A stretch of DNA of 64,000 nt from CAHJWH01 sp965198905 (GCA_965198905.1 OZ240678.1:806001-870000); one strand, 5' to 3'; numbered from the stretch's first letter, positions 41,906-50,156 are shown. A program made the numbers and translations. Notes: generated by a model not told the origin, from the letters alone.

Positions 41906-43102
41906 TCAGCGTCTCTGATCCGATCTCTCCACCGCGGCCCGCATCCTCGACAGCATGTCCTGCGCAGCCGCCTTGGCCTCAAAGTGAGTTTTGAAGGCGG
42001 CTCGCGCTCGCACCCGCATCTGGACCCGCTCCGCCGCCGGCGTCTCCAGCCAACGGCTGAGCAGCGATGTCGCGCCCTCCGCATCGTTTGGCGCGACATA
42101 ACCCGCCTGCGCCGAAACGACCTCACGCCAGATGGCAACCTTGTCGCTGATCAGCACGGGGGTGCCGCAGGCGAGGCTTTCGGCCACCACGATGCCGAAG
42201 TTCTCCTGGTGCGACGGCAGCACGAAGGCTTCGGCTCCACGGAAGGCGCCCCACTTCGCCGCGCCCTGCAACATGCCCGGCCAATGCACTCTGGGCCCGA
42301 CACCAAGCTCATCCGCCTGCGCCTTGAGTTGGGTCACCCAGCCTGTCTGGTCGGGCCCCGCCATGACGAGCTGCAGGTGAGGTGCGCGCGAAGCCGCCTT
42401 GGCGAAGGCTCGGATCAGCAGATCACAGCCTTTCTTGGGATGTATGCGGCTCAGGTAGATGAGGTAAGGACGAGCCGCCACGCCGGGGCAGGCCGTGGCG
42501 AACGCCGCGAGATCGGCTGTGGCGTCGCCTTCAGGGGCCCCCGACCCATAGCGCACGACCTCGCCGTTGTAGGCGTGGCCAAGGAATTCGCCCTGCGCTA
42601 GAATCCGCTCCTCCTCGGTCGTGAAGAGCAGGGCTTCAGCGCCGGCGACCAGGCGCCCTTCAAACAGCAGCCACGACAGCTGTTTGATCTGATGTTTGGT
42701 CGGATACGTCTTGCGGAACCAAGGGTCCATCATCCCGTGGCTGAAGACGAAATATGGTAACTTGCCGTTGGGCAGCACCCGCGAAGTGCCTACGGCAGCA
42801 TAGTTCCAAAGGCCATGGACGATCGCGCAGTCGTAGGCTCCTAAGTTACTTTTCAACCAGGGTACCAAACGAGCCGAATACCCGAAGCTGGCCAGCTTGT
42901 TGCGTCCGATCTCTGCGTACGGGATGACGCCCATGGCATGGACAGGAAGAGGGAAGTCGCTCAGGAACGGCGCATCCGGCGGATCAAGGCTTAACAGCTC
43001 TCGCCCACCGTCGGACTCCATGGCCGCGTTCCGCCGGAGGATGCCCTCGATAGGGCCTCCGCCACGAGGATCGACCGAGCGTATGATCTGCAGTATTTTC
43101 AT
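41906..43102 (-). CDS. GT4-family glycosyltransferase
   Basis: A 398-residue GT-B glycosyltransferase. The N-terminal acceptor domain begins MKILQIIRSVDPRGGGPIEGILRRNA, with CAIVHGLWNYAAVGTSRVL and FSHGMMDPWFRK. The donor domain has YLIYLSRIHPKKGCDLLIRAFAKA, LQLVMAGPDQTGW and the EX7E-type motif EAFVLPSHQENFGIVVAESLACGTPVL. It probably transfers a hexose to a surface polysaccharide intermediate. It is isolated from the gmd operon by IS elements but was likely part of the same locus. A start codon in good context lies at 43102. Confidence 0.88.
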   Translation of the reverse strand: MKILQIIRSVDPRGGGPIEGILRRNAAMESDGGRELLSLDPPDAPFLSDFPLPVHAMGVIPYAEIGRNKLASFGYSARLVPWLKSNLGAYDCAIVHGLWNYAAVGTSRVLPNGKLPYFVFSHGMMDPWFRKTYPTKHQIKQLSWLLFEGRLVAGAEALLFTTEEERILAQGEFLGHAYNGEVVRYGSGAPEGDATADLAAFATACPGVAARPYLIYLSRIHPKKGCDLLIRAFAKAASRAPHLQLVMAGPDQTGWVTQLKAQADELGVGPRVHWPGMLQGAAKWGAFRGAEAFVLPSHQENFGIVVAESLACGTPVLISDKVAIWREVVSAQAGYVAPNDAEGATSLLSRWLETPAAERVQMRVRARAAFKTHFEAKAAAQDMLSRMRAAVERSDQRR

Positions 43103-43185
43103 CCGTATGGCTTCCTGCCACCCGACGGAAGTACAGTCCAGCTTAGGACGTCCCCAATCCCTTAGCGTATTTGGCTCGCCGGCAG

Positions 43186-44551
43186 GTAATTACCCACCCC
43201 CTTGCGGGCCTCCGGGATCGCTGATTCAAGCGGCGGGTGGGGCGAATCGATCTTGAGCGCTTGAGCAAGGAAGAGCTGATCGAGCTGGTGCTACGGCTTC
43301 AGCGTCCAGCCAAGACGTCGCGCACATCCTCCAAGCCGCCGTCTACAGATCGCAAGGAACGGCGCGAGAGGTCGCGACCGGGTGGCGCGAAGCCTGGGCA
43401 TGAAGGCCACAGCCGCGTCATGAGCGAGGAGGCCGACCGGATCGTGGATCATTACCCCGACCAGTGTCCCGACTGTCTTGCGGCCCTGTCGTCGGCTTTG
43501 GCCGCCGAGGTCGTGGGCGCCTACGACAGGATAGACCTGCCGGCGATCTCCCCCTTCATCAAGCGCCATCAGCGCTTGGCGGTGCGTTGTCCGGCTTGCG
43601 ACGCCCGCGTTCTGGCCGCCGTGCCGGAGGCGGCGAGCGGCAGCCCGTTCGGACCGCGCCTGCACGGCTTGGCGACCTATCTGAAGACCTTCCAAGCTTT
43701 CTCATATGAGCGGCTCCAGGCAACCTTCGCAGACGTCTTTGGCGTCAGGATCAGCCAGGGCGCGCTGATGAACATGCTGCGCCGCGCCCAGGACTGCTTC
43801 GTCGCTGGGCGTGAGCAAGCCGTGGCCGAGTTGCGCCAGGCCAAGGTGGTCAGCTCCGACGAGACAGGCGTTCGCATCGAGGGAAGCAACGCCTACCATT
43901 GGGTCTTCCGCTGCGACCAAGCCGTCGTCCATCAGGCCGCGCCAACGCGCGGAGCCGTGGTGATCCGCACCATGATGGACGGCCACCGACCCGAGGTCTG
44001 GTGCTCCGACCGTTACGCCGCCCAGCAGGGCCACGCACCCGCCCACCAGACCTGTCTGGCCCACCTCGCCCGCGACGTCGCCTACGCCCTGGACCTCAGC
44101 CACGACGACTTGGCGTTTCGTCTCCAGCTGTGGCTACAAAAAGCTTTCGCCCTGGCCCGCGACATCACCACCTTCGCCGCCTCGACCGTCGCCATCAAGC
44201 GCCGCGCCCTGGAGCGGAGCCTCGACGACATCCTGGCTGCTCCGAGCTCGTGCGACCTGGCGCAAGCCCTCCAGAACAAGTTCCGGCGAGCCCGCGATCA
44301 GCTCCTGACCTTCGCCCGATGGCCCGGGGAGGTCCAAGCCACCAACAACGCTTGCGAACGCGACCTGCGACCCGCCGTCATCCAGCGCAAGTCACCAACG
44401 GCTATCGCGCCATGTGGGCCGCCCAGGGCGAAGCCGACGTCCGCACCGTGATCGACACCGCCCGCCTTACCCCCGGAGCCAACCCCTTCAAGACCATCAT
44501 GGCGACGCTCGCCGCTTGATCCCAACGCCGACGACGGGAGTGGGTAATTAC
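43186..44551 (+). mobile_element. IS66/ISBst12-like element, copy 2 (both termini present)
   Basis: A 1366-bp element bounded by GTAATTACCCAC at 43186 and its inverse GTGGGTAATTAC ending at 44551. The single transposase gene runs rightward. The flanking bases (GCCGGCAG on the left, CTTGTCGG on the right) are not an 8-bp duplication, so the flanks were rearranged after insertion. Copy 1 lies 5055 bp to the left in the same orientation, making the intervening DNA excisable by homologous recombination. Confidence 0.85.
43237..44451 (+). CDS. IS66-family (ISBst12-like) transposase, late frameshift
   Basis: A 404-residue single-ORF IS66 transposase from a GTG start: DUF6444-like N-terminus (LERLSKEELIELVLRLQRP, TSSKPPSTDRKERRERSRPG), zinc finger CPDCLAAL and CPACDARV, then the DDE core with VVSSDETGVRIEGS, RTMMDGHRPEVWCSDRY and QATNNACERDLRPAVIQRK. 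Intact relatives continue VTNGYRAMWAAQGEADVRTVIDTAR and TPGANPFKTIMATLA; here that sequence is in the next frame, up to 44519. One missing G after CGCAAG explains it. The same indel is in copy 1. Confidence 0.85.
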   Translation: MGRIDLERLSKEELIELVLRLQRPAKTSRTSSKPPSTDRKERRERSRPGGAKPGHEGHSRVMSEEADRIVDHYPDQCPDCLAALSSALAAEVVGAYDRIDLPAISPFIKRHQRLAVRCPACDARVLAAVPEAASGSPFGPRLHGLATYLKTFQAFSYERLQATFADVFGVRISQGALMNMLRRAQDCFVAGREQAVAELRQAKVVSSDETGVRIEGSNAYHWVFRCDQAVVHQAAPTRGAVVIRTMMDGHRPEVWCSDRYAAQQGHAPAHQTCLAHLARDVAYALDLSHDDLAFRLQLWLQKAFALARDITTFAASTVAIKRRALERSLDDILAAPSSCDLAQALQNKFRRARDQLLTFARWPGEVQATNNACERDLRPAVIQRKSPTAIAPCGPPRAKPTSAP

Positions 44552-44605
44552 CTTGTCGGGATTCGAACTCGAGTACAATTACAAGTCCGCAGAGTGTGCT
44601 CACAC
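44552..44605 (-). repeat. tRNA-like 3' fragment
   Basis: Directly abutting the IS66 terminus, the minus strand reads a GTTCGAATCCC T-loop-like segment preceded by a GCGGACTTGTAA anticodon-arm-like stretch and GAGCACACTC. The arrangement mirrors the two tRNA-Cys 3' halves at 45.8-45.96 kb but is diverged. It may be a third decayed attachment site. Weak evidence. Confidence 0.3.
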
Positions 44606-44655
44606 TTACGGACGGTGATACTACCCGCATCCCGCGGCCGTCGCCGTGCGCCGGG

Positions 44656-44922
44656 TCATCCTGACGGCATGAGCCAGTCGCGATGCGACAGGACGTCCCC
44701 CCGGCGCGTAGCCCCTCCCCGGCTACGATCCCGCACAAGGCCATCGGCGATGTGCTCGGCGTCACTGTAGCTCAGGAACAATCCTCGCACGCGCCAAGCT
44801 CCGCCACTGCGTTCGTGTATCTCGAACAGCCCATCGTGGTGTCGGATGCGGAAGGCGTAATCTGCCGTGGCCCGCCGGACGAAGCGACGGAGTGCAGCCG
44901 CGATGGACGGGGGAAGGCGCAT
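44656..44922 (-). CDS. small hypothetical protein
   Basis: An 88-residue reading (from the ATG at 44922; 102 residues if from 44964). The sequence has protein-like composition: RLPPSIAAALRRFVRRATADYAFRIRHHDGLFEIHERS in character, then RVRGLFLSYSDAEHIADGLVRD. I recognise no family. It is divergent from vapB, from which it is separated by the vapBC operator. It may be a small accessory protein of the island or chance. Confidence 0.35.
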   Translation of the reverse strand: MRLPPSIAAALRRFVRRATADYAFRIRHHDGLFEIHERSGGAWRVRGLFLSYSDAEHIADGLVRDRSRGGATRRGDVLSHRDWLMPSG

Positions 44923-45002
44923 CCGGCAAGTTTGCCTGGGATTGGGCTGCAAGGCTACGTGCAAGTCGCTGCACGCGATTGCCTGAGTGCAACCGCCGAC
45001 CT

Positions 45003-45032
45003 ATGTGTACGGCGAGGTAGCCGGGTACACAT
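45003..45032 (+). promoter_or_regulatory. vapBC operator palindrome
   Basis: ATGTGTAC at 45003-45010 and GTACACAT at 45025-45032 form a perfect 8-bp inverted repeat with a 14-bp spacer, ending two bases before the vapB ATG. VapB-VapC complexes autoregulate by binding such palindromes over their promoter. The position suits repression of transcription initiation or a very short leader. Confidence 0.6.
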
Positions 45033-45034
45033 GC

Positions 45035-45229
45035 ATGCGGACAAACATCGAGATCGATGACAGCCTGATGGCCGAGGCGCTTCAGGCCACCGGATTGAGG
45101 ACGAAGCGAGAGGCGGTCGAACTGGGTCTTCGGACCTTGCTGCGGCTAAGGCAGCAAGCCGAAATTCGCAGCCTCAAGGGCCAACTCGACTGGTCCGGAG
45201 ACCTGGACGCCATGAGATCCGACGGGTGA
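45035..45229 (+). CDS. vapB: VapB-family antitoxin
   Basis: A 64-residue antitoxin: MRTNIEIDDSLMAEALQATG, LRTKREAVELGLRTLLRLRQQ forms the N-terminal dimer and helix region of the DUF2191/VapB type, and the C-terminal LKGQLDWSGDLDAMRSD is the toxin-wrapping tail. It neutralises VapC and represses the operon. It overlaps vapC (the vapC GTG sits within the GGTGA at the vapB stop). Start 45035 is chosen because it follows the operator directly and gives the family N-terminus. Confidence 0.9.
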   Translation: MRTNIEIDDSLMAEALQATGLRTKREAVELGLRTLLRLRQQAEIRSLKGQLDWSGDLDAMRSDG

Positions 45230-45627
45230 TCCTGGTCGATAGCAGTGTGTGGATCGATTACTTCAGGGGTGTCGCCACACCGCAGGTCGATAAACTCGAC
45301 GCGCTGCTTGGTAGCGAGCCGGTGGCGATCGGTGACTGCATCCTGACCGAGGTGCTGCAAGATTTCACGACTGACCGGGATTTCGACCGTGTGCTGCGTA
45401 TGCTGCGGCCACTCACGCCGATCCAGATCGGCGGGCGAGACCTGGCGTTGCAGGCCGCCCGCAACTTCCGCACCTTACGCACGCACGGCGTCACGGTTCG
45501 AAAGACGATTGACACGCTGATCGCCACCCGATGTATCGAAAGCGGTTTGACACTGCTTTACAGCGATCGCGACTTCGATCCCTTCGTAGCGCATCTAGGC
45601 TTGATGACCGCCTGTGTTGTAAAGTGA
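45226..45627 (+). CDS. vapC: VapC-family PIN-domain ribonuclease toxin
   Basis: A 133-residue PIN-domain toxin starting at GTG: ILVDSSVWIDYFRG holds the first catalytic Asp, ILTEVLQDF the conserved Glu, VRKTIDTLIATRCIESG the next Asp, and LLYSDRDFDPFVAHLG the last acidic group. All four acidic positions of a PIN active site appear present, so the toxin is probably active. VapC toxins cleave tRNA or rRNA. The pair may stabilise the genomic island in which it lies. Confidence 0.92.
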   Translation: MILVDSSVWIDYFRGVATPQVDKLDALLGSEPVAIGDCILTEVLQDFTTDRDFDRVLRMLRPLTPIQIGGRDLALQAARNFRTLRTHGVTVRKTIDTLIATRCIESGLTLLYSDRDFDPFVAHLGLMTACVVK

Positions 45628-45780
45628 AACGCTCCGACGGACCGCTTCTCTAATCAAACAGGCGGGTGCATCGAGCCCGTAATGCGGATCGCAGCAGGGA
45701 TACAAGGTAGGACGTAGGAACTCACGGCCAGTGAGCACTTGCACCCTTACGGCCCAGCGTCGCCGTCGCCGCTGTTTCCC

Positions 45781-45850
45781 GATTTCTGAATGGAGGCCTG
45801 GCCGGGATCCGAACCCGGGTGCACGGATTTGCAGTCAGAGGAGTGTGCTC
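45781..45850 (-). repeat. tRNA-Cys 3'-half repeat, copy 1
   Basis: On the minus strand this reads as the 3' part of a tRNA-Cys(GCA): anticodon region GACTGCAAATCCG, variable TGCAC, T-arm CCGGGTTCGGATCCCGG and acceptor GCCAGGCCT plus CCA at 45791-45793. The D-arm and 5' acceptor strand are absent, and the anticodon stem has mismatches. It is a direct repeat of 45891-45961. Likely an attachment-site remnant. Confidence 0.6.
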
Positions 45851-45890
45851 GCTCTCACCTGTCTCAAGGTCCCCTGCCCCGCTAAGTCAT

Positions 45891-45961
45891 TGATTTCTGA
45901 ATGGAGGCCTGGCCGGCATTCGAACCCGGGTGCACGGATTTGCAGTCCGAGGAGTGCGCTT
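45891..45961 (-). repeat. tRNA-Cys 3'-half repeat, copy 2
   Basis: This is the same 3' half with a well-paired anticodon stem (TCGGA CTGCAAA TCCGT) and T-arm CCGGGTTCGAATGCCGG, ending CCAGGCCTCCA, again without a 5' half. It lies about 111 bp from copy 1, with shared flanking GATTTCTGAA. Two partial tRNA ends in direct repeat are what successive integrations into a tRNA-Cys gene leave behind. Confidence 0.6.
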
Positions 45962-46327
45962 ACTCTCTGTTCGAGGCGCAAGACCCCCTTCGGAAGACCT
46001 GACCTCCGTCCTCGCCGGCGCTGGCCTGAGTGTCCTTCTCGTTCGTATCGGCCATCGCGGGCTCGATCTCTTCAGTGCCCCCCTCCCCCAACTGTTAACG
46101 TGGTCCGCCGACCTTCTGACCCGGCCTGCATTAAAGGAGATTAAGCCGCCGTACAGCGCACTAGCGGCGGACCATGTGGCTTGGATCGTCGTCGGCCTCG
46201 TAGTCTTCGCCGCGGCGTGCCTTCGCTGAAAAAGCCGAAGGCGGGACGATAGACTTGCCAGTTCTGAGGCTGACTTAACGTGTGCGATAATGTCGATCCC
46301 TTCGATCAGGCGAAGCCTTTTGCTAAG

Positions 46328-46485
46328 CGAGCAGTGGCGACCACCGGCGCATCGAGCGGATTTGGCCGCGGGATCGCTTTGGCTATGGATTTCCCGGCGC
46401 CGACGTTGTTCTTGCCACAGGTCGGGTAGATACGCGCGAAACGGCGGCCGCCGCGATCCGCGTTTCTGGCAGCTTAAGCTGTGAC
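46328..46485 (+). pseudogene. short-chain dehydrogenase N-terminal scrap
   Basis: The plus strand reads KRAVATTGASSGFGRGIALAM, then after a frame change near 46390-46400 GADVVLATGRVDTRETAAAAIR. Together these are the first about 50 residues of an SDR: cofactor loop TGASSGFG, then the second beta strand with the Arg that marks NADP preference. The rest is lost. It lies alone in the 1.1-kb gap between vapC and the integrase, where nothing else coding is evident. Confidence 0.6.
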
Positions 46486-46724
46486 AAAGAGCAGTGCCCA
46501 CCGGCGGACTTGGCCACACTGCGCTGACATGGGACTTTAGCTAAATACGGCCCGCGTAAGAAGCCATCTATCTCACCCAGCAACTAACGAATAAAATGTC
46601 TGCCTTCAAGGAAGGTTCCTTTTGTCTCATCTCGCCATGCAGTGAGCGCCTGCCCTAAGTCTGTTCGGAACGGATAGGTCGACAAACGCGCGGCGTCGCT
46701 CGTTCGTAACTGCGTTGTTCCGGC

Positions 46725-48286
46725 CTAGATCATGATGGTAGGGTAAGAGACGTGCGCCAGGGCTTCGGCCATGGTGGTCACTGACATGCCGCGTCCGTAG
46801 CTACGGCCGACCGAGGCTGGGCCCTTGTGGCCGGTGAGGGCGTCGTGGACCTCCTCGCTGATCTGGGCGTCGCGGCAGGCACGTTTGAAGGTGTGGCGGA
46901 AGCTGTGGAAATCCTTCTTGCCAGGCGCGAGGCTCATGCCCCCTTGCCTCGCCGTGATGTGGTCGATCCAGCGGCCGAACCACTGGGAGTAGCCGTGGGT
47001 GACAGAACGGCGCGCACCCAGCGTGGTGAGGTCGAAGCCATCGAAGAGCATCGTTCCGGGCGCCTTGGGCGCGCGAGGGCGAAGTCGACGAAGCCGAGGG
47101 CCAACACCTTGGGGTGGAGCGGGATGAAACGCTGGGAGTCGCGGTTCTTCACCCGGCGCACGCCGGTGATCGGGCGGCCGGTGAGGTCGAGGCCCCAGAT
47201 GCGCGTCTCCTCGTCGCGGCGGACCTCGCTGGCGAAGGCGGCGCCGATCTCATCCATCCGCGCGCCCTGGTAGAGGGCCAGGATCGGCAGCCAGAACTTG
47301 GCGTCCTTCAGGCGCGTGTCGCCGGGCGTGTCGCGGTAGCCGATCTGGCCGTCACCATGAAAGCCGGTGAACAAAGGGCGCGAGAAGATGATGTGCAGGT
47401 CCGCCGGTGTGTAGATTTGCCGCATCGCGATTTCGCCGCGAGGTGGCACCGCGCCCAGCATGGGATTGTCGGCCAGGAGCCGCAGGTCGCGGGCGTAGCT
47501 GAACAGACGGCCGAGCAGCAGGCTGAGCTTGTGGACGGTGACGGCCGAAATCGCGGGGTGATCGGGCTTCTGGCCGAACAAATTCAGAATTTGGTTGAAG
47601 GTCAGGGCTCGGACGTCCGGCCGCTGGCAGCGCGGGAAATGACGCAGGCGCGCGACGAACCGGTCGAGGAGGTCGGTGTCGATCTCGTGGAGCATGGGAT
47701 CGCTGCCGATGAACTCGGCGAGGCGGCGGACGATGTTCGAGGCGTCGTTCAGCTCCGTGGTCTTCACGCGGCCGGACGCGATCCAGCGCGCTGAGAACTC
47801 CCCAAGCCTGGGTGTGATGTGGACTAGCGGTGGCGGATGAGCCGCGGATGCGGTTGAGGCGTCGGGCGTCCAGTCGAGATCGCCCTGGCCGAAGGCGGTC
47901 TCGGCGGCGATGATCAGGCGGCACTCGTCGCCAAAGGCTCCGATCAGGTTCGCGACGGCCGGGTGATCCTGCGCAATGCCGAGACCCGCCGCGGCTAAGG
48001 TCTTGAAAATGCCCTGTGGACACTTGTCCAGAGGCGGATGGGCGAAGGCGGGTCCATGTGGAAATTGCTCACCATTGAAGTACCGGTCTCGGAGAACTTC
48101 GATCTCGGCGTCTCTCCAGGCTCGCAGCGTGGAAAGGGCCTGGCTCCTAGACAGAGGCTTGTGCTCAGAACTAGGGGATGATGTTCCAGCATGCAGGACT
48201 TGACGATTCTCTTCAGACATTCTCATATGCATTAGGGTTTCCATTGAAATTTGCGAGCTTGACACACAACAAACCGTCCCAGGCAT
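46725..48286 (-). pseudogene. tyrosine-type site-specific integrase, frameshifted
   Basis: A tyrosine recombinase split by one indel near 47060-47080. The N-terminal part (from about 48229) has an arm/core-binding region with LGEFSARWIASGRVKTTELNDASNIVRRLAEFIG. The catalytic domain has the first Arg in LALYQGARMDEIGAAFASEV, a Lys-containing RVKNRDSQRFIPLHP, then in the other frame HSFRHTFKRACRD (His-xx-Arg), TGHKGPASVGRSY and catalytic Tyr in RSYGRGMS. All catalytic residues survive if frame is restored. It faces tRNA-Tyr, 780 bp away, the usual place for an island integrase. Confidence 0.82.
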
Positions 48287-48969
48287 CCAGTCTTTTCTGC
48301 CCGTTCCCGAACAAAGTTGGTTCGCTGGCCTTCTTGGCGGTGCCTGAGCTGTTTGGTTACTGACTGGGGCGCTAGCGGGGGCAGGTCGGGGCGGGATCTC
48401 CCTTCTGCGTCTTCGTGGTGATGCGGATGCGGGGAATTGCTCGTGGCCCAGCTACTTGGCCGCGGCCGGCCGCCCATGGCCGGCGACGCCAATAGATCTT
48501 TACGAGATGCGCCGCATCGGCTTGGCTCTCGAGGCCGTTTTCGGCCGATAGCTTCCCGCGCGCCCTGATAGGTCTCTGTTGGGGGTCTGCATGGGGCCTG
48601 TCAGGCGCCTGATCGGCTCCCTGTTAACCGAGCAGGGCTTCCCTGTTCGGCTGAGGCCCATCTAGCCGGCGAACAGAGAAGTCCCGTGCTACTACAATTG
48701 GTGGGCACGACGCCGAGGCCGTGGCCGAGAAAAGCGCTTTTGCAGGAACAGGGAGAGAGCCGCCAAATCGATACGGCGCAGGCAGCCCGGAGACGGCTTC
48801 CGGTCTTGCGAGCAGAAGAATCTGTGTGAGCCGGCTAGCTGTGTGGGGCGGGGGCGGAGACGGCGGGTCTTGGATAAGCCGTAAGAATTTGGGCCTCAGA
48901 AAGCTGTCTTTGCCAGGTGCGGAGTGGCTCGACTACTAGCAAAAAATAGAGATCAACACATTCCAGAGT
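48287..48969. other. non-coding stretch between integrase and tRNA-Tyr repeats
   Basis: No gene is supported on either strand. The stretch contains several CCCTGTT and AACAGGG words in both orientations (48610-48760), which could form hairpins or serve as recombinase or excisionase arm sites, though this is inference. The tail (48935-48969) becomes AT-richer and contains a degenerate start of the 44-bp repeat. Confidence 0.5.
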
Positions 48970-49057
48970 ATTCAGGCGTATTGGGGGAAGTAGAACTCGA
49001 CACATCCTAAACTATTCAAGCATGGTGGGGGAAGTAGGACTCGACACCTCGAAATAT
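48970..49057. repeat. two tandem 44-bp repeats carrying the tRNA-Tyr 3' end
   Basis: Two 44-bp units (48970-49013 and 49014-49057) each begin ATTCA and contain TGGGGGAAGTAG followed by an ACTCGACAC stretch, copying the last about 20 bp of tRNA-Tyr. A third unit start at 49058 runs into the tRNA itself. The unit farther from the tRNA is more diverged (TATTGGGGGAAGTAGAACTCG) than the nearer one (TGGTGGGGGAAGTAGGACTC). This gradient fits repeated insertion or duplication at the tRNA end. Confidence 0.75.
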
Positions 49058-49066
49058 ATTCAAGCG

Positions 49067-49151
49067 TGGTGGGGGAAGTAGGACTCGAACCTACGAAGGC
49101 GTAGCCAGCGGATTTACAGTCCGCCCCCTTTGCCGCTCGGGACATTCCCCC
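49067..49151 (-). tRNA. tRNA-Tyr(GTA)
   Basis: An 85-nt class II tRNA. 5' GGGGGAATGTCCCGAGCGGC, anticodon loop with GTA at 49115-49117 inside GGACTGTAAATCCGC, an extended variable arm TGGCTACGCCTTCG, T-arm TAGGTTCGAGTCCTA, acceptor CTTCCCCCA with encoded CCA at 49067-49069. All stems pair. It marks the right edge of the mobile region; the core gene rlmB begins 110 bp away on the other strand. Confidence 0.96.
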
Positions 49152-49260
49152 AAGAGCCGCGCCGAGGTCGGCGACAGGGCTCGCCTCCCGCGTCCACACC
49201 GCTATAGACGGCTGACGAAGGGCGAACCTGTCGGGTCCCCGAAACGGAGGCCGTCTTATA

Positions 49261-50079
49261 GTGGGCTCGATTTCCAAAGGCAACGATCGCCAGCGGCCTC
49301 ACCGCGAGCCGTCTCGCCCCCCGCGCCCGGGCCGGCGACGCGAGGAGGCGGCTGCGGGGGCGGAGTGGCTTTGGGGGCGCCATGCGGTGGAGGCGGCGCT
49401 CGTCAATCCCCGCCGCACGGGCGTTCGCCGCCTGCTGTCCGCGCCCGGCAAGGCGACCCATCTCGAGCGGGCGTTCGGCGCCCGGGGCCTGCGGGTGGAA
49501 TATATCGACGGGCACGAGATCGGCCGCAAGCTGCCGGCGGGCGCGGTGCACCAGGGTCTGGCCCTGCTCAGCGATCCCCTGGAGCCGGTAAGCCTGGAGG
49601 CGCTATGCGAAACGGCGGAGGGCCTGCTGGTGGTGCTGGACCAGGTGGCGGACCCACAAAATGTCGGTGCGATCTTCCGCTCGGCCGCGGCCTTTGGCGC
49701 GCGGGGCCTGATCCTGCAGGATCGTCACGCGCCGCCGTTGTCGGGCGCGCTGGCCAAGGCCGCGGCCGGCGCGGTAGACCGGGTCGACTGCGCCCGGGTG
49801 GTCAACCTCTCCAGAGCCCTGGAGACGCTGGCGGAGCGGGGCTGGCGCACGGTGGGTCTGGCGGGAGAGGCGGAAACGCCGCTGGAGGCCGTCTTTGACG
49901 GCGGACCGACTGTGCTCGTGCTGGGGTCGGAAGGCGAGGGCCTGCGACGTCTCGTTTCGGAACACTGCGATCTGCTGGCCTCCATCCCCATGCCCGGCGG
50001 CTTCGAAAGCCTCAACGTCTCCACCGCCGCGGCCATCGCCTTCTACGAGGCGGCGCGGGCGCGCGCAGCACGCGCCTGA
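49261..50079 (+). CDS. rlmB: 23S rRNA 2'-O-ribose methyltransferase (TrmH/SpoU family)
   Basis: A 272-residue TrmH-family methyltransferase, probably RlmB modifying G2251 of 23S rRNA. After a basic, Pro/Arg-rich tail it has WLWGRHAVEAALVNPRR and a small substrate-binding domain. The SPOUT knot motifs follow: LLVVLDQVADPQNVGAIFRSAAAFGARGLIL (motif 1), TVLVLGSEGEGLRRLV (motif 2) and IPMPGGFESLNVSTAAAIAFYEAARAR (motif 3). The start is a GTG at 49261. It begins the core chromosome beyond the island. Confidence 0.9.
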   Translation: MGSISKGNDRQRPHREPSRPPRPGRRREEAAAGAEWLWGRHAVEAALVNPRRTGVRRLLSAPGKATHLERAFGARGLRVEYIDGHEIGRKLPAGAVHQGLALLSDPLEPVSLEALCETAEGLLVVLDQVADPQNVGAIFRSAAAFGARGLILQDRHAPPLSGALAKAAAGAVDRVDCARVVNLSRALETLAERGWRTVGLAGEAETPLEAVFDGGPTVLVLGSEGEGLRRLVSEHCDLLASIPMPGGFESLNVSTAAAIAFYEAARARAARA

Positions 50080-50156
50080 GGCGAACCGGCTTGCGCTCGG
50101 CGCTGGCCCCGGCTTTGCTTAAGAGAACGTAACCGTTCCAAAGTGGACGCGAGCGT

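Noticed and set aside
38402..44551. Composite transposon carrying the GT4 gene
   Set aside because: Copy 1 lacks its outer end and no target duplication is seen, so direct-repeat recombination is more likely than composite transposition.
45781..45961. Two functional tRNA-Cys genes
   Set aside because: The 5' acceptor strand and D-arm are missing in both; only 3' halves are present.
45930..46229. 99-codon plus-strand protein with a hydrophobic C-terminus
   Set aside because: It starts inside a tRNA-Cys fragment and lacks a ribosome site; the hydrophobic end is probably chance.
45887..46519. 210-codon minus-strand protein
   Set aside because: It runs through tRNA fragments and the SDR relic, is Arg/Ser-rich and has no domain.
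48970..49087. CRISPR array
   Set aside because: Tandem 44-bp units have no spacers and derive from the tRNA-Tyr 3' end; no cas genes are present.
49299..49591. Alternative-frame proteins within rlmB
   Set aside because: Arg/Ala-rich shadows of a conserved methyltransferase.
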